Shown piece after piece: positions 18,315-26,677 of a DNA stretch of 64,000 nt (within the stretch, counting starts at the first letter, position 1; every line of letters starts with the position of its first letter). Source of the stretch: Flavisolibacter sp. (GTDB taxonomy: Bacteria > Bacteroidota > Bacteroidia > Chitinophagales > Chitinophagaceae); assembly GCA_028288675.1 (NCBI GenBank), contig JAQBNG010000146.1, positions 1-64,000 on the forward strand, given 5' to 3'. A program made the translations under genes and the position numbers. The notes under the pieces are model-generated. The model ran no database searches, was not told the DNA's origin, and saw nothing but the letters and a program-made list of their open reading frames with translations.

Positions 18315-18652
18315 ACGGAGTACACTCTTACTTCTTGGTGATATAGAAAACGCTATAGCAAAAATTCTTCTTTACACAAAAGATTATACTCTTGCAGATT
18401 ACAAAAATGACAGCAAAACAAAAGAAGCGGTTGAGCGGAACTTTGAAATAAATTATTGGAAGCCGCCAGCAGACTTTCAACAAATTACAAGCTTACATAC
18501 TCTTCCATTAATGGCGCATTCTCAAAGATTTCAGAAACTTTATCATTCATGAGTATTTCGGCATAAACGGTGATATAGTTTGGGAAACTATTGAAGTTCG
18601 TCTTCCGGAATTATTAAAACTGCTAAGAGTTCAAATTGAAGAAATGTCTTAA
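18307..18652 (+). pseudogene. hepT: HepT-like HEPN (DUF86) toxin, frameshifted
   Basis: The first ORF (18307-18552) starts as a normal HepT (MSERSTLLLLGDIENAIAKI), then loses similarity after NFEI. Continuing in frame 3 from 18462 the codons read AASRLSTNYKLTYSSIN, and in frame 2 from about 18512 they read RILKDFRNFIIHEYFG and run to a stop at 18652. Joined, these give a full DUF86 protein of about 113 residues. It contains the Rx4HxY active-site and AMPylation motif (RNFIIHEY). At least two indels are therefore needed to explain the reading, one near 18450-18460 and one missing T near 18512. I call it a decayed toxin gene; a pair of assembly errors is the alternative. Confidence 0.85.
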
Positions 18653-18698
18653 GCCATCACCATCCCGCACTCCCCTTTTCTTACATTCGCCTATGCGA

Positions 18699-20420
18699 AT
18701 GTCTATACTGCTTTTTCTTCTCCTGTCAAACCTTTCTTCCTACAGTCAAAAGTTCATCACACAGTACGAAGCGTCGGGCGGCACAGAATCGCCAACGTAT
18801 GATAAGATCATTCAATGGTGGAAGGTATTAGACGCCGCTTCTCCAATCGTAAAAATTATGGAGATGGGACCTACTGATGCCGGCTTTCCTTTACATCTTA
18901 TCGTTGTTTCAGGCGATAAAAACTTCGACATCAAATCAATAAAAGCGGCGAAAAAGAACATCATTTTTATCAATAATGGCATTCATCCCGGTGAGCCTGA
19001 TGGCATAGATGCCAGTATGCTTTTAGTAAGGGATATTGTTCAGAATAAATACAAGCTTCCCTCATCAATTGTTCTTGCCATCATACCCGTTTATAATATT
19101 GGCGGTGCTTTAAACCGTAGTGCGGCTTATCGTATAGACCAGGCCGGGCCTGTTGAAAAAGGCTTTCGCGGCAATGCGCAAAACCTCGACTTGAATCGTG
19201 ACTTTATAAAGATGGATTCAAAAAACGCTATGTCGTTCGCCAAAATATTTCGCTTCTTAGACCCTGATGTTTTTATTGATAACCATGTAAGTAATGGAGC
19301 CGACTTTCAGCATGTAATGACGCTCCTCGTTTCGCAGCACAATAAATTAGGGGGCCCAATGGGAGAATACCTGAACAAAACATTCGAACCGGCGCTTTAC
19401 CCACTGATGAAAAGTAAAGGCTTTGATTTAGTCCCTTATGTAAATCATTTTGGTGATACACCGGATAAAGGATGGCCGGAGTTTTGGGACAGTCCACGCT
19501 ACAGCAGCGGGTTTGGAACGCTATGGAATACATTTTCTTTTGTGCCCGAAACGCACATGCTGAAACCTTATAAACAACGTGTACAAGCCACCAAAGCGAT
19601 GATGGAAAGCTTTATAGAATTTACGACACAACATGGCAAAGAAATTACTGGATTAAGAGATAAAATCCGAAAAGAGCAAACAACGCAAAGCTTATTTCCT
19701 GTTGCCTGGAAATTGGACCGTACAAAGTGGACTGACATTACATTTAAAGGCTATGAAGCAGACCAAAAAATGAGCGAGGTATCGGGATTACCAAGGTTAT
19801 ATTATGACAGGGCTAAACCTTACGAGAAAAAGATTCCTTTTTACAATACTTACAGGGATACCTTGTTTATACAAAAGCCAAAAGCCTATATTATTTCACA
19901 AGGTTGGTGGAAAGTTATTGAACGATTAGAAGCGGTCGGGATTGTAACGCAACGACTAAAAAAGGATACAAGTATAGAAGTTGAAGCTTACCGTATTGAA
20001 AATTTTACTGCCAGTGCACGTCCTTACGAAGGCCATCATATTAACCGTGATGTGAAAATCTCTAAAACAACCAAAAAAGTATCTTTCAGAAAAGGCGATT
20101 ACATTATTTTCTTAAACCAGGCAGGCAACCGTTTTTTAATAGAAGTGTTGGAACCGCAAGCTGAAGACAGCTATTTTGCCTGGAACTTCTTTGATGCTAT
20201 CCTTGGACAAAAAGAAGGCTTTTCTGACTATGTGTTTGAAGAAACCGCCAGCCGGTTTTTAAAAACCAATCCTGCGGTAAAACAAAAGCTGGAAGAAAGA
20301 AAAAAGACAGATTCCACCTTTGCTAAAAATGCGGCTGCACAATTAGATTTCGTTTATAAAGCATCGCCTTACTACGAGCCATCGCACAATCAATACCCGG
20401 TTTACCGGGTAGTAAAGTAA
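18699..20420 (+). CDS. Exported M14 family zinc carboxypeptidase
   Basis: The track start at 18636 lies inside the HepT remnant. The signal peptide begins at either ATG 18693 or 18699 (MSILLFLLLSNLSSYSQ). A near-consensus -7 box, TACATTCG at 18682-18689, makes 18699 the likelier start. The roughly 573-residue protein has the M14 zinc ligands in NNGIHPGEPDG (HxxE) and in FIDNHVSNGADF (His), and a catalytic Glu in FVPETHMLKPY. Such enzymes cleave C-terminal residues or peptidoglycan peptides in the periplasm or outside. The C-terminal half (about 330-570) is a family-specific extension without recognised motifs. It is convergent with the MFS gene, 9 bases apart. Confidence 0.9.
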   Translation: MSILLFLLLSNLSSYSQKFITQYEASGGTESPTYDKIIQWWKVLDAASPIVKIMEMGPTDAGFPLHLIVVSGDKNFDIKSIKAAKKNIIFINNGIHPGEPDGIDASMLLVRDIVQNKYKLPSSIVLAIIPVYNIGGALNRSAAYRIDQAGPVEKGFRGNAQNLDLNRDFIKMDSKNAMSFAKIFRFLDPDVFIDNHVSNGADFQHVMTLLVSQHNKLGGPMGEYLNKTFEPALYPLMKSKGFDLVPYVNHFGDTPDKGWPEFWDSPRYSSGFGTLWNTFSFVPETHMLKPYKQRVQATKAMMESFIEFTTQHGKEITGLRDKIRKEQTTQSLFPVAWKLDRTKWTDITFKGYEADQKMSEVSGLPRLYYDRAKPYEKKIPFYNTYRDTLFIQKPKAYIISQGWWKVIERLEAVGIVTQRLKKDTSIEVEAYRIENFTASARPYEGHHINRDVKISKTTKKVSFRKGDYIIFLNQAGNRFLIEVLEPQAEDSYFAWNFFDAILGQKEGFSDYVFEETASRFLKTNPAVKQKLEERKKTDSTFAKNAAAQLDFVYKASPYYEPSHNQYPVYRVVK

Positions 20421-20429
20421 AAATTCAAC

Positions 20430-21635
20430 TTATTTCAGTTCCTGCTTTTTAGCTAACAGGTTACCGATAAAAAGGCAGCAAAAAACAATGGCTACACTTA
20501 AATAGCCAACCCAGTTATAATGATAAATTTTACCAGCTTCATCCCGCACTACAATTAAGCCGGCAATGATAGAAGCGGCGCCGGTAAATAATTGTTGAAA
20601 GCTGGAATTGAAACTCATAAAACGTCCCCGTTCTGCAGGGTTTACTACTGTACTTATCATGGCTTGCGCCGGAATGTTGCGGCCTGTAGTAAACGTAAAC
20701 CAAAAGCCGAATATGGCTAACACAGCGTAAAAGGAAATGCTGGGCATATTGGTAATAAAAAAGATAGGCAATAAGGAAAGCAGCAGGCAGATTGTAAAGA
20801 TTTTAAACTTGCCATATTTATCAGCCATCTTGCCAATAAAGTTAGAAGAGATCAAGGCACATACCCCGCCAACCATATAAATCATGGGCGTTTGCTCTTT
20901 GGTAAATCCTACATTAAATTCTAAATACGGATTAATAAAAGGAATAATTAAAAAATGACCGAGCATTAATGAGCCCGACAAAATAAGTGCTAATGTTTGA
21001 CTGCGGTTAGAGAAAACAGTGCGAAAAACCTCCCTGACATTAACAGAGGCACGAGGTCCTTCGCTATTAATATGCCCGGATACAGATGGCATAAATTTTT
21101 GCAGAAAGGGCAGTAATACAACTCCTAAAATACCAATAAAAATAAATGGCGCATGCCAGGTAATAAGCCGGGCCAGGTACAAACTAAAAGGCACGCCAAA
21201 TACAGACGCAATTGAAAAAGCCATAAAAACGGAAGCCATAGCACGGCCCCTTTTTTCGTAGGGAAATGTATCACCAATAATAGAGAGTACCTGCGCACCA
21301 ATTAAGCCCCCAAACAACCCGGTAAGCAAACGGGCGAACAACAATAAAAATGCGGTGGGTGCTATGCCGCAGGAGATAGTGCCAACAATAAAGCCGGTGT
21401 AAGCAAAGAGCAATACTTTTTTACGATCAAACCGGTCAACATAAAAGGCGGCAACCATTCCCGAAACGAATGCAGCAACCGGGTAAGCCGCTACAATCAA
21501 ACTAAAGTATTGTGCGGTGATATTAAAATGCGGCATCAGGAAATTTCCTAATGGCATCATGATCATGAAATCAAGTATATGGGTGAAGTTGATTGTAGAT
21601 AATAAAAACAGCAGCACTTTTTCTTTCCGACTCAT
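20430..21635 (-). CDS. MFS transporter (DHA1-like)
   Basis: A 401-residue inner-membrane protein with about 12 hydrophobic helices. The loop 2-3 signature is present as FYVDRFDRKKVLLFAYTGF, and helix 4 carries LLFARLLTGLFGGLIGAQ. These point to a drug or metabolite/proton antiporter of the DHA1 type; the substrate is unknown. Length and layout are normal. It is transcribed toward the M14 peptidase. Upstream it is separated from the hydrolase gene on the same strand by a dispersed repeat (21716-21845), so it probably has its own promoter. Confidence 0.9.
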   Translation of the reverse strand: MSRKEKVLLFLLSTINFTHILDFMIMMPLGNFLMPHFNITAQYFSLIVAAYPVAAFVSGMVAAFYVDRFDRKKVLLFAYTGFIVGTISCGIAPTAFLLLFARLLTGLFGGLIGAQVLSIIGDTFPYEKRGRAMASVFMAFSIASVFGVPFSLYLARLITWHAPFIFIGILGVVLLPFLQKFMPSVSGHINSEGPRASVNVREVFRTVFSNRSQTLALILSGSLMLGHFLIIPFINPYLEFNVGFTKEQTPMIYMVGGVCALISSNFIGKMADKYGKFKIFTICLLLSLLPIFFITNMPSISFYAVLAIFGFWFTFTTGRNIPAQAMISTVVNPAERGRFMSFNSSFQQLFTGAASIIAGLIVVRDEAGKIYHYNWVGYLSVAIVFCCLFIGNLLAKKQELK

Positions 21636-21715
21636 AAGTGAGCAAAGATACCCGTTGCAATCTTTTATAAGAAAGCAGTAAACACAATTTCACTGGCTTT
21701 GTAAATGGGAAGACT

Positions 21716-21845
21716 GTTTGCGTGAGGGATAGTAGCGAAAATCCTTTTTGGTGCGTTGTCATGCTGAGCCTGTCGAAGCATTGTGCGTAGGCCAAAAAGA
21801 TTGCAGCAAATAGCCCGGCCCGAGGCTTTGCGAGGGACACGCCCA
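21716..21845 (+). repeat. Dispersed palindromic repeat family R1, copy A
   Basis: The element runs from TTTGCGTGAGGGATAGTAGC to GCGAGGGACACGCCC. The outer GCGTG/CACGC and inner AATCCTTTTTGG / CCAAAAAGATT arms are complementary. An inner module TGTCATGCTGAGCCTGTCGA (21757-21781) occupies the middle. Related copies lie at 26473-26593, 28206-28347 and 42315-42436. The element abuts the stop of the hydrolase gene at 21847. The track ORF 21571-21846 is a reading of this repeat. Confidence 0.8.
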
Positions 21846-21846
21846 A

Positions 21847-22971
21847 TTAATTATTTCCATTAAGTGTTGCCTCCAGAAACCTCTTCACCGTCCATGTGCT
21901 TAATTGTCCTCCTGGACCATTTAAGGTATAATCAAATCCATGCGTAGCCCATGGCAGGTATAACTCAAAGAATTTAATGTGTTGCTCCTTTAGTTTGATG
22001 CTTAAACGGGTACCGTGCCGCGGTGACACCAGGGGGTCGTTTTCGCCATATATAAGAAGCGTAGGAGGTGTGTCAGCGGTAACGGTTTCTGTGGCAGAGC
22101 TATTGATGTATTTGGCGTCTTGCTGACTTAAAGTGCCACCTAAATAATCTTCCATTATTTTACGACTATCAAGCACCAGGGGACTGGTTGGATTTTGATA
22201 ACCCCACACCATATCTGATGGTCCATAGAAACAAATTACCCCTTTTATACCGGGGTCATTCAACAGGTATCCAGCAGATAAAGCTATCTGTCCACCAGCG
22301 CTACGTCCAAGGAGAATGAAGTTGTTTGTGTCAATAGAAAAGGTGGCGGCATTACTTCTTAAAAAGCGCAAAGCGCCCTGCACATCCTCGGTGGTAGAGG
22401 GATAAATATGGCCAGGTGCCAGCCTGTAATTAATGCTGGCGACATGATAACCCGATTTGGCAAGTTCACTGTTTAACTCAGGTAATTGCCGGCTATCGCC
22501 ACCTGCCCATGAACCGCCATGAATAACAACAACGCATGGTTTTTTACCGGGTAAAACGCCATGATAAAAATCAAGACTAAGTTGATGAATTGGATCGTAA
22601 GTAATGGTTTTATAATTGACCTTTTTTGCGTTGATACCGGTCAGCATTTTTAATAGATTGAAAGGCGCTTCTGCAGAAGGTGCTGCTTTAAATACGGCGC
22701 TAAAATCTTTACCGAGCTTTTGAGAAATGCGAAAAGCCTGGAGCAACGGAAGCAGAAATAATATAATACCTGCTATGCCAATTATAGTTGTTGCCAGGTT
22801 GTATTTATCGCTGCCAAATTTCGAAAATAAGAGGAGACAGATCAGCATAAAAAAGATCCAGCAAAATTCTGTCACTAAAATAGATACATACCATAATAAG
22901 CTGGTTGGAGCACGGAATACAGTGAGCAGTGATAGTAAAAAAAGAATCGTTACCAATATCAATCTTGCCAT
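21847..22971 (-). CDS. Membrane-anchored alpha/beta hydrolase (esterase/lipase family)
   Basis: Residues 1-80 contain about three hydrophobic helices (MARLILVTILFLLSLLTVF; FCWIFFMLICLLLF; IIGIAGIILFLLPLL). These anchor a cytoplasmic or periplasmic catalytic domain of the hormone-sensitive-lipase-like type. The oxyanion motif is VVVIHGGSWAGGD (about 140), the nucleophile motif GRSAGGQ (about 222), the Asp is in YGENDPLV and the His in ATHGFD. The substrate is not predictable. The total length of 374 residues fits BD-FAE/alpha-beta hydrolases with an N-terminal membrane domain. Its 3' end is directly followed by repeat R1-A. Confidence 0.9.
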   Translation of the reverse strand: MARLILVTILFLLSLLTVFRAPTSLLWYVSILVTEFCWIFFMLICLLLFSKFGSDKYNLATTIIGIAGIILFLLPLLQAFRISQKLGKDFSAVFKAAPSAEAPFNLLKMLTGINAKKVNYKTITYDPIHQLSLDFYHGVLPGKKPCVVVIHGGSWAGGDSRQLPELNSELAKSGYHVASINYRLAPGHIYPSTTEDVQGALRFLRSNAATFSIDTNNFILLGRSAGGQIALSAGYLLNDPGIKGVICFYGPSDMVWGYQNPTSPLVLDSRKIMEDYLGGTLSQQDAKYINSSATETVTADTPPTLLIYGENDPLVSPRHGTRLSIKLKEQHIKFFELYLPWATHGFDYTLNGPGGQLSTWTVKRFLEATLNGNN

Positions 22972-23230
22972 TCTAATTAATTGTAATCGTGATATGAAAT
23001 TTCCTGCGAAGTAAAATCATGTTTCAGTTGTAAGACTGATTTAAAATAATAGCTGCCAGGTTCAACTTATAACCCAAAGAAGAATAGCGAAAGTTAGTTT
23101 TTTGCAGGCTTCTGTATTATCCTGGCTTTTTATTTCGGCTTACACCATGCGTAAAAACCCCATCCGCCTCTTCGTTAATCTACCATTTGTAGTGTAAATA
23201 CCATATGCATAAAATAGGGCAATCTTGCCA

Positions 23231-23261
23231 TTGTTCACCCTACCCAAATGGGGTAGTTTTG
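23231..23261 (+). promoter_or_regulatory. Promoter of the putative 6S RNA
   Basis: A -33-like TTG at 23231-23233 is followed after 20 bases by TAGTTTTG (23254-23261), an exact TAnnTTTG -7 box. Transcription would begin at about 23266, exactly at the 5' arm of the RNA's terminal stem. The box is overlapped by a short palindrome CTACCCaaatGGGGTAG (23240-23255), which might be an operator. Confidence 0.55.
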
Positions 23262-23265
23262 TTTT

Positions 23266-23377
23266 AGAAGTTGATTGATACAGTATCAATCCATCCAATG
23301 TCTGAAACACCGTCCTTTAAGTTATTAGAATCCTGTTCCTTTAGAAAGCCAACATAATCCAATATCAGTCAACTTCT
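23266..23377 (+). ncRNA. ssrS: Probable 6S RNA (6S-Flavo-like)
   Basis: AGAAGTTGATTGATA (23266-23280) pairs with TATCAGTCAACTTCT (23363-23377), making a 15-bp terminal stem with one U-G pair. It closes an 82-nt, largely unpaired interior. The stem begins at the expected start site of an upstream TAnnTTTG promoter, and the 3' arm is followed by T-rich sequence (TTTCTTTTCATTTT). There is no ORF. A 110-nt rod with an open centre is the architecture of 6S RNA, which binds the RNA polymerase holoenzyme, and about 110 nt is the size I recall for the Bacteroidota 6S-Flavo family. The identification is structural, by eye, not by a covariance search. Confidence 0.6.
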
Positions 23378-23457
23378 TTCTTTTCATTTTGTCTGTTTTT
23401 CATAGCCCGTGTATAATCCTGCGATCCAACGAAATTGTAATTCCTATTTAAAGCCAC

Positions 23458-23545
23458 AAGACGCCTGTTTGTATTGAAGTAATGCGATACAATTATCAGC
23501 GTCTTTACAAGATTATCCCCCGCCATAAGCAGGGGATTTTTGCTT
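23458..23545 (+). other. Two adjacent hairpins, the second terminator-like, without an upstream gene
   Basis: The first hairpin has AAGACGC (23458-23464) pairing with GCGTCTT (23499-23505), and nested inside it TTGTAT (23469-23474) with ATACAA (23487-23492). The second has ATCCCC (23515-23520) pairing with GGGGAT (23532-23537), followed by TTTTTG, like a terminator. No coding gene precedes it on the plus strand within 500 bases. It may terminate readthrough from the 6S RNA, belong to a second small RNA, or be a leader of the gene at 23604. The rest of the 22972-23603 gap shows nothing else recognisable. Confidence 0.5.
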
Positions 23546-23603
23546 TATCGTATATGAAGCTTAAAAGAATAACTTTGATAGCTTACAAAATGGAAAGCAA
23601 ACT

Positions 23604-24020
23604 ATGGGCGAGGTAGATGTAGTTAGTGATATTTTATCGGCAGCCATGAGAGCATATCCCGATTCTGATTTTGTGCAAAGCCTTTCGCACCAGTACCTGG
23701 TTAGGGGCAGCTTAAGCAAACGTCAGTTGGAGGGATTATATAAAAAGGCGGAGCGGATAAAAGAACTTCCACATAATAAACTGGCTACACTGGAGGCACT
23801 GATTTTAAAACGTCCCAAAAAATATAAATCACCTTTGCCGCCTTCGGAACCCTTATATAAAAAAGATGAAGTTGTTGGAAAATTGATTGATGATATACTC
23901 TTAAAATATCCCCACCATAAACGGGTCGTATATTTTCTTTCCAAGTATCAAAGCAACGAGCCTTTTTCAACCACTGAAAGAGCGGAGCTGGAAAAATTTC
24001 ATAAACTGCTCATTAAGTAA
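23604..24020 (+). CDS. Hypothetical protein with two similar halves
   Basis: A 138-residue, basic, helical, soluble protein with no signal peptide. Its two halves look alike: DVVSDILSAAMRAYPDSDFV plus a later LSKRQLEGLYKKAERIK resembles EVVGKLIDDILLKYPHHKRV plus FSTTERAELEKFHKLLIK. This suggests an internal duplication of a roughly 50-residue helical unit. I do not recognise the family. The gene follows the structured RNA region and precedes the DUF92 gene (54 bases), with which it may be co-transcribed. The start is the first ATG after an in-frame stop. Confidence 0.65.
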   Translation: MGEVDVVSDILSAAMRAYPDSDFVQSLSHQYLVRGSLSKRQLEGLYKKAERIKELPHNKLATLEALILKRPKKYKSPLPPSEPLYKKDEVVGKLIDDILLKYPHHKRVVYFLSKYQSNEPFSTTERAELEKFHKLLIK

Positions 24021-24074
24021 TCAGATTTAATTTCTGAATTACCGTATTACATTAATTACAACCGGGGCAATAAT

Positions 24075-24770
24075 TTGTATTTCTTACCTATCATAATAAT
24101 CCTGGTTTGTGCAGCCGCCGCAGTAGCATTTAATAAACTAACTATTGCCGGAGCAGCAACCGGTTGCGTAATTGGTTTCGCAATTTTTTCAGGCGTTGGC
24201 TGGCCAGGTATCGCTTTTATGAGCGCCTTCTTTTTATTGGGTACTGCTGCAACTTCCCGGGGTAGAATAGAAAAAGAAAATATCGGAATGGCGCAGAAAG
24301 CGAAAGGAAAAAGAAATGCGGGACAGGTAATTGCAAACGGCGGTGCTGGTGGACTGCTGGGATTGGCGGCTTATTATTTTCCGCAGCACATCGAATTGTT
24401 GACTGTGATGACTGCCGCAGCGTTTTCTTCCGCTAGTGCAGATACATTGTCATCCGAATTAGGAACCATTTACGGCAAACGCTTTTACGATATACTTAGT
24501 TTTAAAAAAGGAGTCAGGGGAAAGGATGGAGTGATAAGCATTGAAGGACTTCTTTTTGGTATTGCGGGCAGTACCATAATAGGGATGATTTATACAATGG
24601 CTTTTGAATGGGGCCCTGCTCTATTTTGGATCATCATCGCCGGCACTGTTGGAAACCTTACTGATTCTTTACTTGGCGCTACACTGGAACGAAAGGGTAC
24701 AATAGGTAACGACGCCGTAAATTTTTTAAATACAGCAGTTGCCGCTTTATTTCTACTGCTTATATTTTAA
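24075..24770 (+). CDS. DUF92 family integral membrane protein
   Basis: The 231-residue protein is almost wholly hydrophobic helices with the DUF92 pattern. This includes LTIAGAATGCVIGFAIFSG near the N-terminus, the charged loop REKENIG-like RIEKENIGMAQKAKGKRNAG, and SASADTLSSELGTIYGKR. DUF92 includes plant VTE6, a phytyl-phosphate kinase, and the TMEM19 family; the bacterial role is not settled. The call starts at a TTG (24075), as no ATG is available before the first helix, so the start is uncertain. It is downstream of the 23604 gene in the same direction. Confidence 0.85.
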   Translation: MYFLPIIIILVCAAAAVAFNKLTIAGAATGCVIGFAIFSGVGWPGIAFMSAFFLLGTAATSRGRIEKENIGMAQKAKGKRNAGQVIANGGAGGLLGLAAYYFPQHIELLTVMTAAAFSSASADTLSSELGTIYGKRFYDILSFKKGVRGKDGVISIEGLLFGIAGSTIIGMIYTMAFEWGPALFWIIIAGTVGNLTDSLLGATLERKGTIGNDAVNFLNTAVAALFLLLIF

Positions 24771-24774
24771 AAAG

Positions 24775-24903
24775 CTAAGCAGGACTATTGATCAACACAT
24801 ATAAAGTGAGAATTATAAAAGCGAAGAAAAGTGCGGAAAGGGCAATTGTACGAAATGCAGGAAGAATTCTGGCAGGGGTACGTTTTTTAAAAATGGTATT
24901 CAT
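24775..24903 (-). CDS. Possible small single-pass membrane protein
   Basis: Within the 82-codon track ORF, the ATG at 24903 gives 42 residues: a basic N-terminus (MNTIFKKRTPARILP) and one hydrophobic segment (ALSALFFAFIILTLYVLI). That organisation is that of a small inner-membrane protein. The upstream part of the track ORF is less protein-like. No family is recognised and there is no clear ribosome site, so the call is tentative. Confidence 0.35.
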   Translation of the reverse strand: MNTIFKKRTPARILPAFRTIALSALFFAFIILTLYVLINSPA

Positions 24904-25107
24904 CAGATACGGTTTTACTGGATTTGGAACTTCAAAATAATACACAAATTTTAAATTACAAATAATCTCAACACTATATTTTCTACTCGCTGCAATAAAA
25001 GTTTGTTTACTAAGTGATTTCATTTAGTAGGCACCTTAGCGTATAGCCTTACTAACTGTCTAAAGCTTTCAGCACCTATTCATTTACCTTCGCCGTTTTC
25101 TTTTTAT

Positions 25108-26436
25108 ATGCGTAAAGAAGCAGTTAGCACATTGCGGTTAGCAGGACCCATCATCATTGGAGAATTAGCACAAATGGCCTTGCATATTATCGACACGGCT
25201 ATGGTTGGCGCGGTTAGCTATAAGCAACTGGCAGCTGCCGCACTTGTGATCAATGCTATGAACATTCCTTTTGTATTTGGTATCGGCATGACCATCTCCG
25301 TATCTCAAATGGTATCCCTTTCGCATGGTAAAAAAAACGACAGGGCAGTATCCCATTACCTGTTTAACGGGTTTTGTTTGTGTGCAGTCACAGCGATTCT
25401 TATTTCTCTTTTGCTCGTTTTCGGCAGGGGCTTTCTAAAGCATTTAGGACAAGACCCCGAAGTAGTTTCACTTGCATTACCCTTTATGCAACTCATGGGC
25501 TTTTCTATTATACCCATGCTGTTGTTTATGACGCTTAAACAATTTGCCGATGGATTGGAATATACCCGTACCGCCATGGTTCTTTCAGTAGCCTCCATGC
25601 CTCTCAACATATTTTTAAACTGGCTTCTCATTTACGGGAACTGGGGTTTTCCAAGGTTAGAATTATTGGGTGCAGGCTGGGCGACGTTAATAACACGATC
25701 ACTTATTTTTATAGCACTTCTGCTTGTTATCTTAAAGCATAAAACATTCAGCACTTATGTTGCTTTGCGAAAAGAAGAATGGAACCTTCGCAAAAAAACT
25801 TTGCAGGAGCTGTTAGGTATCGGCATTCCAAGCAGCTTGCAAATAGGAATGGAAGCAGGAGCTTTTGCTGTATCAGGAATCATTATCGGCACCATTAGCG
25901 CAGTAGCACAGGCGGCACATCAAATTGCTTTAAGCTGCGCATCATTCACGTTCATGGTTTCAATGGGTTTGGCGCAGGCCGGTTCTATACGGGTAAGCAA
26001 TGCCTATGGCAGGGCGGACTGGCCGAAGATTTCGCTTATTGGAAAAAGTACTTTGGTGACAGCGTTTATTTACGGGTTATTGTGTGCCATACTCTTTGTA
26101 TTATTCCGCTACCTGTTACCCGGGTTGTTTACAAAAAATACAGAGGTGCAAACCCTTGCAGCTACCTTATTGCTTTTTGCTGGTCTCTTCCAAATTTCCG
26201 ATAGCACACAAGCTATCGGCGCCGGCTTACTTCGTGGAATCAAAGATGTAAAAACACCAACTATCTTAATTGGCGTGGCTTATTGGGCCATCGGTATTCC
26301 TGTTGGGTATGTTCTTGCTTTTAATGCCGGCATGGGTCCATCGGGTATGTGGACAGGATTAATACTTGGCCTTACGTTCGCTTCTTTATTTTTATTTAGA
26401 AGGTTTATGAAAATGGCCAAAAAGAATAACCACTAG
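25108..26436 (+). CDS. MATE family efflux transporter
   Basis: A 442-residue inner-membrane protein with 12 predicted helices and the MATE two-repeat layout. The first repeat opens with LRLAGPIIIGELAQMALHIIDTAMVG, and the second with LGIGIPSSLQIGMEAGAFAVSG. The conserved ALNIFLNWLLIYG-like segment is visible as MPLNIFLNWLLIYG. MATE proteins export cationic drugs or metabolites against Na+ or H+; coupling ion and substrate are unknown. TACCTTCG, one base off the -7 consensus, lies about 20 bases upstream. It is a single gene, followed by repeat R1-C. Confidence 0.93.
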   Translation: MRKEAVSTLRLAGPIIIGELAQMALHIIDTAMVGAVSYKQLAAAALVINAMNIPFVFGIGMTISVSQMVSLSHGKKNDRAVSHYLFNGFCLCAVTAILISLLLVFGRGFLKHLGQDPEVVSLALPFMQLMGFSIIPMLLFMTLKQFADGLEYTRTAMVLSVASMPLNIFLNWLLIYGNWGFPRLELLGAGWATLITRSLIFIALLLVILKHKTFSTYVALRKEEWNLRKKTLQELLGIGIPSSLQIGMEAGAFAVSGIIIGTISAVAQAAHQIALSCASFTFMVSMGLAQAGSIRVSNAYGRADWPKISLIGKSTLVTAFIYGLLCAILFVLFRYLLPGLFTKNTEVQTLAATLLLFAGLFQISDSTQAIGAGLLRGIKDVKTPTILIGVAYWAIGIPVGYVLAFNAGMGPSGMWTGLILGLTFASLFLFRRFMKMAKKNNH

Positions 26437-26472
26437 GTTTCATTTATTGTAAGCGTTCTGATAAATATTTTT

Positions 26473-26593
26473 GAGCGTGCCCGAGGCGGGCCGGGCTATC
26501 CGCTATTATCTTTTTTGCCTTGGCAGTTTCTTTTTTTCTATAGCTTGATACCGAAGGCAAAAAAGGATAACCGCTTCTATCCCTCACGCAAAC
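26473..26593 (-). repeat. Dispersed palindromic repeat family R1, copy C
   Basis: On the minus strand it begins GTTTGCGTGAGGGATAGAAG and ends near GGGCACGCTC. Arms TTATCCTTTTTTGCCTT and AAGGCAAAAAAGATAA are complementary. The centre lacks the GTCATGC module found in copy A and has an AT-rich TATAGAAAAAAAGAAA segment instead. It lies between the MATE gene and the terminator of the RRM gene. Confidence 0.8.
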
Positions 26594-26637
26594 GGCCAGT
26601 ACATCTCAAATACAGAACTACACTTCACTGCATAAAA

Positions 26638-26659
26638 AAAGCCCCGGATACGGAGCTTT
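26638..26659 (-). terminator. Intrinsic terminator of the RRM protein gene
   Basis: AAAGCcCCG and CGGaGCTTT form a 9-bp stem with one mismatch and a GATA loop. It is followed by seven T on the minus strand. Confidence 0.75.
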
Positions 26660-26677
26660 GAATTTTTTTGGAATAGC

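Noticed and set aside
21571-21846. ORF of 91 codons on the minus strand
   Set aside because: Its 5' part is repeat R1-A and its 3' part overlaps the MFS gene N-terminus in another frame.
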